36,597 nt of DNA from Bacteroidia bacterium (GTDB taxonomy: Bacteria > Bacteroidota > Bacteroidia > B-17B0 > Aurantibacillaceae): contig JALHRL010000028.1 in the NCBI GenBank assembly GCA_022841465.1, positions 1 to 36,597 of the forward strand, in the 5' to 3' direction. Positions within the stretch are counted from its first letter, which is position 1, and every line of letters starts with the position of its first letter. The translations under genes and the position numbers were made by a program. The notes beneath the pieces were generated by a model, which saw nothing but the letters and a program-made list of their open reading frames with translations, was not told the origin of the DNA and searched no databases. Of this stretch, positions 25,641-33,753 are shown in pieces.

Positions 25641-28301
25641 ATGCATTTTAGGTTCTATACTTTAATATCTTTTTTCCTATTGTTCTGGTTAAATACCTTT
25701 GCTCAAATTAGTAAAGCAGATAAGTACTATAATCAAAATCGCTATTTTAAAGCCATACCTTATTATAAAAAAGCTGCAAAAAAAGAAACCACCAAACAAA
25801 TTGCATTTATTAAACTCGCCGAGTGTTACAGAAACGTAAATGAGTACGAAAGTTCTGAAGAGGCATATAAAAACGCGCTTAATATAAGTAATCAACAAGA
25901 GCCGGAATTTCATTACAATTATGCCAATATATTAAAGGCTAACGGAAAATATACCGAAGCATTGGAGCAGTACGCTATTTATTTAAAATTAAAACCCAAT
26001 GATGAAAATGCAAAAAAGGCACAAAAGTTTTGTTCTGAAATAAAATTTTGGATGAGTAAGCCGGTAGAATACAATGTTAAATTGGTTGAAAACATAAACA
26101 CAGAAAACGCTGAATTTTCGCCGGTTTACACAAATGGAAAATTAATTTTTACGGCAGAAAGAAGTACGTTTGATTTTGTTGAATTTACAAAAAGTGATTT
26201 TAACGGCCAGCCCTTATTAAATGTTTATGTAACCAACGTAAATAATATTAAAAGCAGCAAACTAAAGCCGCTTTCTAAAAAAATAAATTCAGATAATCAT
26301 GACGGGCCTGTAACAGTTTCTAATGATGGCACCTCTTTGTTTTTTACAAGGGTAAATGTAAGCGGCAAATCAACTACATCTAAATTATACTCAGCCGCTG
26401 GTAAAGATAGAAGTTGGTCTAAATTAAAATCTTTTGATTACAACAGTAATGAGTATTCGGTTGCTCATCCGTGTTTAAGCCCCGATAAAAATATGTTGTT
26501 TTTCACCAGCGATATGCCGGGTGGGTTTGGTGGAAAAGATATTTGGGTATGTAAACGAAAAGGGGAGAGTTGGGAAAAGCCCGTAAATTTAGGTCCAGAT
26601 ATTAATACAAGCGGCAATGAAATGTTTCCGTGTATGAAATCAAACGGTATTTTATACTTTTCTTCAAACGGTTTGCCTGGTTTTGGTGGTTTAGATATTT
26701 ATTCTGCCAAACAAGTGGAAGGCACTTGGATTTTACAGCGAAACGAAGGTTTAAATTTAAACAGTTCTCATGACGATTTTGGAATAACATTTGTGAATGA
26801 TACCCTGGGTTATTTTTCTTCAAACAGAACAGGTGGTAAGGGGAAAGATGATATTTATTTCTTTGAGTTTACAGACAAATCGCTTATCATTTCTGGTACG
26901 GTATTATTAACTGAAAATTCTAATAATCCTGCAATTGGTATTGATGTTACCTTAAAAGAAGAAAGCGGAACAACGGTAGGGAAAACCAAAACTGATACTA
27001 AAGGATTTTTTGAATTTAAAAATTTGGATGCCGATAAAAAATACATGGCAATTATTGATAATACCGATCCCCAATTCAGTGGAAAAGCCCGTTACTATTT
27101 AGCAGATGGAAATAAAATTATTCAACGAGTAACCAATAAAAACGGAAGCGATAAATTTGTATTCAGAAACCTGCCTGTTGACCCGAATGATTTACCGGAT
27201 TTGTATACCAACGATGATTTAACACTTGCCGGAAATTTATTGTACGGAGAAAATCCAAGTAAACCATTAAAGAATACAAAAATTAAACTTACCAATGAAT
27301 TTGGAGATGTAATTGAAGAAACTACCTCTAACGAATTTGGTGCTTTTACTTTTAGAAACATTCCTTCAGATCAAAACTATTTAATTTCAATGGAAGATTC
27401 CGATATTTCTTTGCCTGAAAAAACAAAAATTACCCTAACTAATAAAAGCGGTAAAGAAATTAGAACATTTTATACAGGAAAAGGCAAGTTTAATTTCAAA
27501 ATTTTAGCGTCTGATAAAAACACCCTTTCTGAAATGGACGCGGGTGATGATAATTTAGTGATGGATTTATTTGGTTATGTTTATGACGAAAATAAAAAAC
27601 CTATTATTAATGCTAATATTAAAATGCGTGAGGATGTTGCAAGCGCTACTTTTAGTGAAATCAACACTTCATCTACCGGTAAATTTAATTTTAGAAATTT
27701 AAGAGCCGATAAAAATTACATTTTTGAAGCAGATGATACAGATCCTGTTTTAAAAAACATTAAGAAAATTTACATAGCAGATAACAAAGGAAGAATTTAT
27801 AAAATAATTTCAAAAAATGGTGAAGGTAAATTCACCTTTAAAATTATTGAGTCTGATAAAGCATTAATGGGCGAATTTGTGGTAGACGACCCTTGGTTAG
27901 CTGTATTAGAAATGAAAAACAAAAAGGATAATGAAGCGTTAACCATTGTAGAAAATATATATTATGAATTGGCTGATCATAAATTTGACGCAGCCGGACA
28001 AAAAGTTTTAGATAAGGTAATTACTGTTTTGCAAACCAATGCCAAATTAATTATTGAATTAAGTTCTCATACCGATTCTCGTTCCAGCGATCAATACAAT
28101 TTGGCTTTATCTAAAAAAAGAGCTCAGTTTGCAGTTGATTACATGGTGGCAAAGGGAATTGCTAAATCTCGATTAAAAGCTGTGGGATACGGAGAAACAA
28201 AATTATTAAACAAATGCACTAACGGTGTTGAGTGTAGTGAAGAAGAACATAAAATGAACAGGCGTACGGAATTTAAAATTACCGAACAGCCTTCTTTGTA
28301 A
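25641..28301 (+). CDS. PorE-like protein: TPR, PD40 propeller, three CRD repeats, OmpA C-domain
   Basis: An 886-residue exported protein. Signal peptide about 1-22 (NTFAQ). TPR-like helices lie at about 25-130. PD40/WD40-like propeller blades lie at about 150-405 (DKNMLFFTSDMPGGFGGKDI, GILYFSSNGLPGFGGLDIYS, YFSSNRTGGKGKDDIYFFE). Three carboxypeptidase-regulatory-like repeats begin near 414, 527 and 641, each with a distinctive second half ending K/F-F-F-RNL/ILASD. An OmpA C-terminal domain occupies about 770-880 (SSHTDSRSSDQYNLALSKKR, VGYGETKLLNKC, NRRTEF) and should bind peptidoglycan. This order is that of PorE, which anchors the P. gingivalis T9SS, but with three CRD-like repeats instead of one. 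It starts 7 bases after the PorP/SprF-like gene. I infer it anchors this module's outer-membrane complex to the cell wall. Confidence 0.9.
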   Translation: MHFRFYTLISFFLLFWLNTFAQISKADKYYNQNRYFKAIPYYKKAAKKETTKQIAFIKLAECYRNVNEYESSEEAYKNALNISNQQEPEFHYNYANILKANGKYTEALEQYAIYLKLKPNDENAKKAQKFCSEIKFWMSKPVEYNVKLVENINTENAEFSPVYTNGKLIFTAERSTFDFVEFTKSDFNGQPLLNVYVTNVNNIKSSKLKPLSKKINSDNHDGPVTVSNDGTSLFFTRVNVSGKSTTSKLYSAAGKDRSWSKLKSFDYNSNEYSVAHPCLSPDKNMLFFTSDMPGGFGGKDIWVCKRKGESWEKPVNLGPDINTSGNEMFPCMKSNGILYFSSNGLPGFGGLDIYSAKQVEGTWILQRNEGLNLNSSHDDFGITFVNDTLGYFSSNRTGGKGKDDIYFFEFTDKSLIISGTVLLTENSNNPAIGIDVTLKEESGTTVGKTKTDTKGFFEFKNLDADKKYMAIIDNTDPQFSGKARYYLADGNKIIQRVTNKNGSDKFVFRNLPVDPNDLPDLYTNDDLTLAGNLLYGENPSKPLKNTKIKLTNEFGDVIEETTSNEFGAFTFRNIPSDQNYLISMEDSDISLPEKTKITLTNKSGKEIRTFYTGKGKFNFKILASDKNTLSEMDAGDDNLVMDLFGYVYDENKKPIINANIKMREDVASATFSEINTSSTGKFNFRNLRADKNYIFEADDTDPVLKNIKKIYIADNKGRIYKIISKNGEGKFTFKIIESDKALMGEFVVDDPWLAVLEMKNKKDNEALTIVENIYYELADHKFDAAGQKVLDKVITVLQTNAKLIIELSSHTDSRSSDQYNLALSKKRAQFAVDYMVAKGIAKSRLKAVGYGETKLLNKCTNGVECSEEEHKMNRRTEFKITEQPSL

Positions 28302-28304
28302 ATT

Positions 28305-29483
28305 ATGAATATTATACTTTTTGATGAAGTGGATACATGGCAAAATTTATTGCCGTTAACGTATACAAAACCTGTTTCAGGAATTAGGGTAGGAATTTTA
28401 ACCATCTACGAAAAATGGAAACATTATTTTCCGGGGGCAGATATTACCTTTTTAACCGAAAAATATTTAGCAATTAAATACCCATTAAAAGTTGAAGAAA
28501 ACAATTATTTTATAAACGCAGCTGTTTTACCTTCGCCTGAATTGGTGAAACAAATTGCAGGAATAAGTAATGGTGAAGAAATTATTAGTGATAATGTATT
28601 GGTTGCTTATAAAGGAAGCTTTGAGGAATTTAAGGCTGAAAATCGTCAAAGTAAACAAACTTCATATACAAGCGAATTAATAATAATAAAAAACACATTT
28701 GATATTTTTCTAAAAAATGGAAAAGCAATTAGCGATGATTTTAGTTTAATAACCGGTGGCCGCCGATCAGAGCAACTTAGTTCCGGTGTTAAAATTATTG
28801 GAAACACGCGCGAAGTTTTTATAGAAAAAGGTGCAATTGCCGAAGCTTGCGTATTTAATACCAAAAACGGACCAATTTATATTGGTAAAGACGCCGAAGT
28901 AATGGAAGGAAGTGTTATTAGGGGGCCATTTGCTTTATGCGATTATAGCACCGTTAAAATGGCTGCAAAAGTATACGGGCCCACCACTGTTGGTCCGCAC
29001 TCTAAAGTTGGCGGAGAAATTAATAACAGTGTTATTTTTGGTTATAGTAATAAAGCACACGATGGTTTTTTAGGGAACAGCGTAATTGGCGAGTGGTGTA
29101 ATTTAGGCGCAGATACAAACAACAGTAATTTAAAAAATAATTACGGAAATGTAAAGCTGTTTAATTACAGAACGAATAGCATGCAAGATACAGGGTTACA
29201 GTTTTGTGGTTTAATTATGGGCGACCATTCTAAATCGGGAATAAACACCATGTTTAATACCGGAACTGTTGTTGGTGTGGGTGCAAACGTTTTTGGAGGC
29301 AGTTTTCCCAGCAAACATATACCAAGTTTTAGTTGGGGCGGAGAAGATGCTTTTGAAACATACAAAATTGATAAAATGCTTGAAACTGCAGCTATGATGT
29401 ATGAAAGAAGAGGTTTAAAACTAGAAGATTCAGAAAGAGAAGTACTAAGCGCTATTTTTAACAATACTGTTTCGTTCCGTTAA
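28305..29483 (+). CDS. GlmU-family putative sugar nucleotidyltransferase (Bacteroidota type)
   Basis: A 392-residue cytoplasmic protein of the Bacteroidota GlmU-like family. The N-terminal half is a degenerate nucleotidyltransferase (MNIILFDEVDTWQNLLPLTYTKPVSGIRVG split across residues 1-30). The C-terminal half is a left-handed beta-helix of hexapeptide repeats (GPIYIGKDAEVMEGSVIRGP, KVYGPTTVGPHSKVGGEINN), then a loop region and C-terminal helix. It is usually predicted to make UDP-GlcNAc from GlcN-1-P in species lacking classical GlmU; this is a family assignment, not proven here. It begins three bases after the PorE-like stop, so it could be cotranscribed with the surface module although it is a housekeeping type. 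Its stop codon overlaps the convergent phosphatase stop by four bases (29480-29483). Confidence 0.9.
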   Translation: MNIILFDEVDTWQNLLPLTYTKPVSGIRVGILTIYEKWKHYFPGADITFLTEKYLAIKYPLKVEENNYFINAAVLPSPELVKQIAGISNGEEIISDNVLVAYKGSFEEFKAENRQSKQTSYTSELIIIKNTFDIFLKNGKAISDDFSLITGGRRSEQLSSGVKIIGNTREVFIEKGAIAEACVFNTKNGPIYIGKDAEVMEGSVIRGPFALCDYSTVKMAAKVYGPTTVGPHSKVGGEINNSVIFGYSNKAHDGFLGNSVIGEWCNLGADTNNSNLKNNYGNVKLFNYRTNSMQDTGLQFCGLIMGDHSKSGINTMFNTGTVVGVGANVFGGSFPSKHIPSFSWGGEDAFETYKIDKMLETAAMMYERRGLKLEDSEREVLSAIFNNTVSFR

Positions 29484-31525
29484 ATCTTAACTCCAATAAC
29501 ACAAACATCATCCACTTGTTCTAAATCACCTTTCCATTCTTGAAAGTGTTTGTTTAAGTTATCGTGTTGCGCTTGCATGGGCTCTGAAGACAATTTAAGC
29601 AGTAATTCGTTTAGTTGCTTTGATTTGAATTTCTTCCCTTTTGCACCGCCAAATTGGTCTGCATATCCATCGGTATAAATATAAAGAATATCGCCACTTT
29701 CTAAATCAACAGAAAAATTAGAAAACTTATCGTCTCTTTCTCCGTATCCAACCGGCATTTTATCCGCATTCATTTCAATTAGCTTACCATTTTTTACCAT
29801 TAACGGAGCATTGTAAGCTGCGGCATAATCCATTTTAAATTTGGTTTCTACCAATTTTTTGTCTTCAAATAATTGTTTCTTTTCAAACTTAATTAAAACG
29901 CCATCAAAACCATCTTTTTGTTCGTGCTTACTAATGGTATTAATTAAACGTTCTCTAACATAATCAAATATTTTATTGGGCTCTAAAATGCTTTTTTCAT
30001 TAATTGCTTCACTTAAATAAGCCATATTTAGTAAACTCATAAAACCTCCCGGAACACCGTGTCCCGTGCTGTCGCAAACGGCAATAAAAAACAATTCATT
30101 AACTTCCGATTTGTTGCTGTTCGCTATTGTTTTGGTATTTATTTTTTTACTTATCCAATAAAAATCACCGCTTACAATATCTTTTGGTTTATTAAAAATA
30201 AATGCATCGCTAAAAAATTTGCTGATAATATCGTAGTTATCTAATAATGAATCTTGAATTCGTTTCGCATAATTAATACTGTCTACAATTTCTTTTTGTT
30301 TTTCTTCAATTATTAATTTTTGTTCTTCGGTTTGTTTGTTTTTAATTTCAATAATTTCCTTTTGTTTTTGAATTAAACGGAAACGATTAAAAATTATAAA
30401 GGAAACAATTAACAAAATTAAAGCAATTACAATAAAAGCAGCTTTTTGTGTATTAGCAGCGGTAATTTCAGCATTTTTAGCTTTTAATTTTTCAAGATTC
30501 ATTAAACGTTCATCTGCTAGCTTAACACTATCTGCTGCGGCTTTTTTGTTATAATCAAACTCTAAGGCTTTTCGGTGAATTTCTCTTTTAGAATCTTCTT
30601 TGGCTAATGAATCTTTCAGCAAAAGAAACATTTCGTGGTTAATTAATGCATTTTTAAAGTCTTTTTTTTGTTTGTAAAAACTATACAAACTACTATAGGT
30701 TTGAATTTGGCCATCAACATCTCCAATTTCTGCCAGTATACTTTTAGCTTTATCTAAATATATTTTTGCTTCTGCGGGTTTATTTTCCTTAAATAAAATA
30801 TTACCAATTTCATTATACATTTTTCCAATTTCACCGATGTTTTCTGTTTGTTGTGCTAATTTTAAGGCTTGATAATATAATTCCAATGCTTCTTTATTTT
30901 TACCGGTAGATTCATAAATGTTTCCAATATTACCTAAGCAATAGCTTAAATTATTAACATCATTAAGTTTTTCATATAATGCTTTGCTTTTAAAAGCGTA
31001 TTGTAAAGCTAAATCGTAGTTTTCAAGAGCGGTGTAAATAATACTCATGTTATTATAAACGCTGGCAATGTTTTGCTCTTTATTTAATTTCAACAATACA
31101 GCCAAACACATTTTTTGATACTTAAGTGCCATTTGGTATTCGGCAATTTGAATATAAATTGCTCCAATGTTACCGAGCATTACCGACTGACCGTTTAAGT
31201 CGTTGTGTTGTTCATTAATTTTTAATCCGTCTTGGTAATAATTTATCGCTTTAACATAATTGCCGTTTATTTGGCTAATGGCGCCATAAGAATTATAAAA
31301 TTTAGATACAAATTGAGGGTACTTTTCTGTAATTGGATTTGCTAAACCTATTTTATTTAAAACTTCAGCCGAATCGGTATTGGTAAATATTTTTTCCCAA
31401 ATTAAATCGTATAAGGCTTGTAATCTTACAGTATCATGTAAATTAGTGTTGTTGTATTGTTTTAAATAGTCAGCAGTTTGTCCAATAAATTTTATGTTTG
31501 CAATAAATAATGCAAGAAATAACAA
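29480..31525 (-). CDS. TPR-SpoIIE/PP2C-type membrane phosphatase
   Basis: About 681 residues. The N-terminus is hydrophobic (LLFLALFIANIKFIGQ), followed by TPR repeats over about 45-310 (GNYVKAINYYQDGLKINEQH, GKNKEALELYYQALKLAQQ). A transmembrane helix lies near 362-384, a coiled coil near 385-425, and a SpoIIE/PP2C-like serine phosphatase domain to the end, with metal-ligand motifs DIVSGDFYW, DSTGHGVPGGFMS, IYTDGYADQFGG and VDDVCVIGV. The expected topology is a periplasmic TPR sensor and cytoplasmic phosphatase, usually acting on an anti-sigma or anti-anti-sigma system. No anti-sigma partner gene is nearby. The start is doubtful: the first common codon is the TTG at 31525, but in-frame codons upstream encode KNKFTYC, the basic start of the signal peptide, back to a stop at 31564. 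An ATT start there is possible. Confidence 0.9.
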   Translation of the reverse strand: MLFLALFIANIKFIGQTADYLKQYNNTNLHDTVRLQALYDLIWEKIFTNTDSAEVLNKIGLANPITEKYPQFVSKFYNSYGAISQINGNYVKAINYYQDGLKINEQHNDLNGQSVMLGNIGAIYIQIAEYQMALKYQKMCLAVLLKLNKEQNIASVYNNMSIIYTALENYDLALQYAFKSKALYEKLNDVNNLSYCLGNIGNIYESTGKNKEALELYYQALKLAQQTENIGEIGKMYNEIGNILFKENKPAEAKIYLDKAKSILAEIGDVDGQIQTYSSLYSFYKQKKDFKNALINHEMFLLLKDSLAKEDSKREIHRKALEFDYNKKAAADSVKLADERLMNLEKLKAKNAEITAANTQKAAFIVIALILLIVSFIIFNRFRLIQKQKEIIEIKNKQTEEQKLIIEEKQKEIVDSINYAKRIQDSLLDNYDIISKFFSDAFIFNKPKDIVSGDFYWISKKINTKTIANSNKSEVNELFFIAVCDSTGHGVPGGFMSLLNMAYLSEAINEKSILEPNKIFDYVRERLINTISKHEQKDGFDGVLIKFEKKQLFEDKKLVETKFKMDYAAAYNAPLMVKNGKLIEMNADKMPVGYGERDDKFSNFSVDLESGDILYIYTDGYADQFGGAKGKKFKSKQLNELLLKLSSEPMQAQHDNLNKHFQEWKGDLEQVDDVCVIGVKI

Positions 31526-31561
31526 ACAATATGTAAACTTATTTTTAATAATTACAATTAC

Positions 31562-31864
31562 TTAATAAACTTCAAAAAATCCAAATAAACACCATTTATT
31601 TTGAGTGAATTATATATCTTATTTATTTAATATAAACTATAATTAAAATATTAATTAACAAACCACACACCTCGAAAACAGCTGATTTTTTGGTACTGAA
31701 TCCATTTATTCCTTTTAAATCATGTTAAATGCCTAAAAATAAGGCGTTTTATTGGTTTTTTTAAATAAAATAGTTCAAAAGAGCTGTTTTTATTTTACTA
31801 TATTTACAAGCCATTAAATGAGGTTTATTATTCAAAATTATATTAACCGAAGAGTTAGTATTTT
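31562..31864. other. AT-rich gene-free divergent region with small hairpin
   Basis: About 300 bases between the divergent phosphatase and propeller genes hold no convincing reading frame or RNA gene. A hairpin of eight base pairs (31727-31734 with 31742-31749, one G-T pair, seven-base loop) is followed on the plus strand by T-rich sequence. A near-match to the -7 box, TATATTTA, lies at 31799-31806, about 58 bases before the ATG at 31865. On the minus strand TAATTTTG (31840-31833) matches TAnnTTTG but would give a leader of about 300 bases. None of these is strong. Confidence 0.4.
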
Positions 31865-33397
31865 ATGAGAAAATTGTTGCTTTTTTGTTTGATTATTACT
31901 GCTAAAATTTTGAATTCACAAGATTTGTCGAATTCGTATACAGTAATAAATAATTACGTTGGTAATTTTTACGACGACGATACCATTTCAGTTAAAACAT
32001 TCAGTTTTAATTTTCCGGCTTACGATAAATTTTACGACACCATTACAAAACGTTTATATTTTACAGTGCGAGAAAAAGACGGTAGTGGAAAGTTTTATAA
32101 AAATAATGGCTTTCAATATTCATTAAATGTAGAAAAAGACAGTATAGAGTGGGCAAATGATGTAAGAAAATTTGATATTTCAAAAATTCACGATCCTGTT
32201 GTTTTTTCAAGTGAAGTAAACAGCAGTGTAATAAATGTTGCAACAGGTCTTGAAAAATTTCAGCATACCGGTAAATTGGTGTATGTTGATCAAAAAACCA
32301 GAATAGGTTTAATGTATAATCAAGATAAAGCGGGTGTTTCAAATAATGAAATAAAAGGTGTTAGATTAGATGATGGTGAAGTGATTTTTACTGCCAATAT
32401 TCCAAAAGAATTTGAATGGTCGGAGGTTGTTAAAGCAAACGATTCGTGTGTTTATATATCATCAACCGGTATTTATTGTGTTCAACTAAATAAAGGCCTA
32501 CTATGGTCTTTCACCGATGTTACCGGTGAAAAAATTTCACAAAAATTAGTGCAATCTATTATTAACAAAAATGCTTTTAGAGTAAAACAAAATTCTTATC
32601 TAGAATCTAACAGTGATGATGTGGTTTCTCAAATTTGTTCTAATATTTTAGTAAACGGAGAAGAGGTTTATTATGCGGGAAAAAATAATTTGTATTGTAT
32701 TACTAATGATGGTAATTTAAAATGGAAAGTGGATTTGTCTAAACAAACTACTTCTAAATCAGCATTGTTTTTTTTAAACAACAAGCTATACATGCTAAAT
32801 CTGGGTGTTGCAAATTATAAAGAAAATCAGGTTGTTTATGGATCTCCGTTTTTAATGAAAATAGATGCCGCTACCGGGAATGTTGATTTTACTAACCCAT
32901 TACCAATGTTTTCTTACCCTGTAGATTTTATGATTTCTAAAGATTTGGTTTTAGCAGGTAAGAATAATTTATATCTATTAACCATAGAAGACGGAAGATT
33001 TTATAATGAAATTGATGTGAATGAATTAAGGTATGGTAACTTTTTAGAGTTTGTAAGTGGCGATGCTTATTATGTTGAAAAAGAGGGTTATTATGTACCT
33101 TTAAATTTTATAAACGATAATGTTATTTATTTTAAATCCAGCCATGGAAAAGTGTACGGTGTTGAAGGCGGTAAAATACAGTATGAGTATCACGAATCAG
33201 AATTGTATGCTTACGATTGTTCTTTTAAAGGTTACAAGCTAATTAAGCAAAAATTTAATACCTATGTTTTAAATGCAAATTTTGAGTTAACAGCTTCTTT
33301 AAATTTGGAAGAGAAAGCATTTACTGCAGGTGATAAACTTTATTTTTTCACAAGAAGAAAGCTTCATGTTTTAAATAAAAACACATTTAAAAAATAA
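31865..33397 (+). CDS. Exported PQQ-like beta-propeller protein of unknown function
   Basis: A 510-residue exported protein with a signal peptide at about 1-18 (ILNSQ). Blade-like repeats resemble PQQ/quinoprotein-type propellers: EVYYAGKNNLYCITNDGNLK near 275, NNKLYMLNLG near 305, PFLMKIDAATGNVDFTNP near 335 and DLVLAGKNNLYLLTIEDGRF near 365. No catalytic motif, T9SS sorting domain, lipobox or membrane helix after the signal peptide is visible. It is probably a periplasmic scaffold or binding protein. The stop codon shares one base with the start of the next gene (TAATG at 33395-33399), so the two are translationally coupled. Confidence 0.75.
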   Translation: MRKLLLFCLIITAKILNSQDLSNSYTVINNYVGNFYDDDTISVKTFSFNFPAYDKFYDTITKRLYFTVREKDGSGKFYKNNGFQYSLNVEKDSIEWANDVRKFDISKIHDPVVFSSEVNSSVINVATGLEKFQHTGKLVYVDQKTRIGLMYNQDKAGVSNNEIKGVRLDDGEVIFTANIPKEFEWSEVVKANDSCVYISSTGIYCVQLNKGLLWSFTDVTGEKISQKLVQSIINKNAFRVKQNSYLESNSDDVVSQICSNILVNGEEVYYAGKNNLYCITNDGNLKWKVDLSKQTTSKSALFFLNNKLYMLNLGVANYKENQVVYGSPFLMKIDAATGNVDFTNPLPMFSYPVDFMISKDLVLAGKNNLYLLTIEDGRFYNEIDVNELRYGNFLEFVSGDAYYVEKEGYYVPLNFINDNVIYFKSSHGKVYGVEGGKIQYEYHESELYAYDCSFKGYKLIKQKFNTYVLNANFELTASLNLEEKAFTAGDKLYFFTRRKLHVLNKNTFKK

Positions 33398-33753
33398 TGA
33401 ATAAGGTATTCTACCTTTCTAACTGCGATACTTGTAAAAGAATCATTACTAAATTAAGCCTTAAAGAAAAAGGTTTTGAACTTCAAGACATCAAAACCAA
33501 TAAAATATCTACTGAACAGTTAAATGAATTAAAAGAATTAGCAGGCAGCTATCAGGCTTTATTCAGTAAAGTTTCGCGTAAATACAAGGAGTTAAATTTA
33601 GCCGCTGTAGCTTTATCAGAAAAAGATTATTGTAATTATATTTTGCAGGAATATACTTTTTTAAAACGACCGGTAATTATTTCAGGGAAACAAATTTTTA
33701 TTGGCAATGCCCAAAAAACAATTGAAGAAGCAGAAAAGTTGCTTAATGTTTAG
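33397..33753 (+). CDS. ArsC/Spx-family thioredoxin-fold protein
   Basis: A 118-residue cytoplasmic protein of the ArsC/Spx/YffB family. The N-terminal strand leads into a CDTC (CxxC) motif at residues 10-13 (YLSNCDTCKRIITKL). Near the C-terminus FLKRPVIISGKQIFIGN contains the conserved Arg-Pro pair. The length is typical. CxxC is more like the Spx/YffB redox type than a classical arsenate reductase with a single active-site Cys, and no ars operon surrounds it, so arsenate reduction should not be assumed. The start overlaps the preceding stop by one base. The 3' end overlaps the convergent nuclease gene by 11 bases. Confidence 0.88.
   Translation: MNKVFYLSNCDTCKRIITKLSLKEKGFELQDIKTNKISTEQLNELKELAGSYQALFSKVSRKYKELNLAAVALSEKDYCNYILQEYTFLKRPVIISGKQIFIGNAQKTIEEAEKLLNV

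Noticed and set aside
33397-33753. Arsenate resistance function
   Set aside because: The family is shared with Spx/YffB, the motif is CxxC, and no other ars gene is nearby; only a fold-level name is justified.
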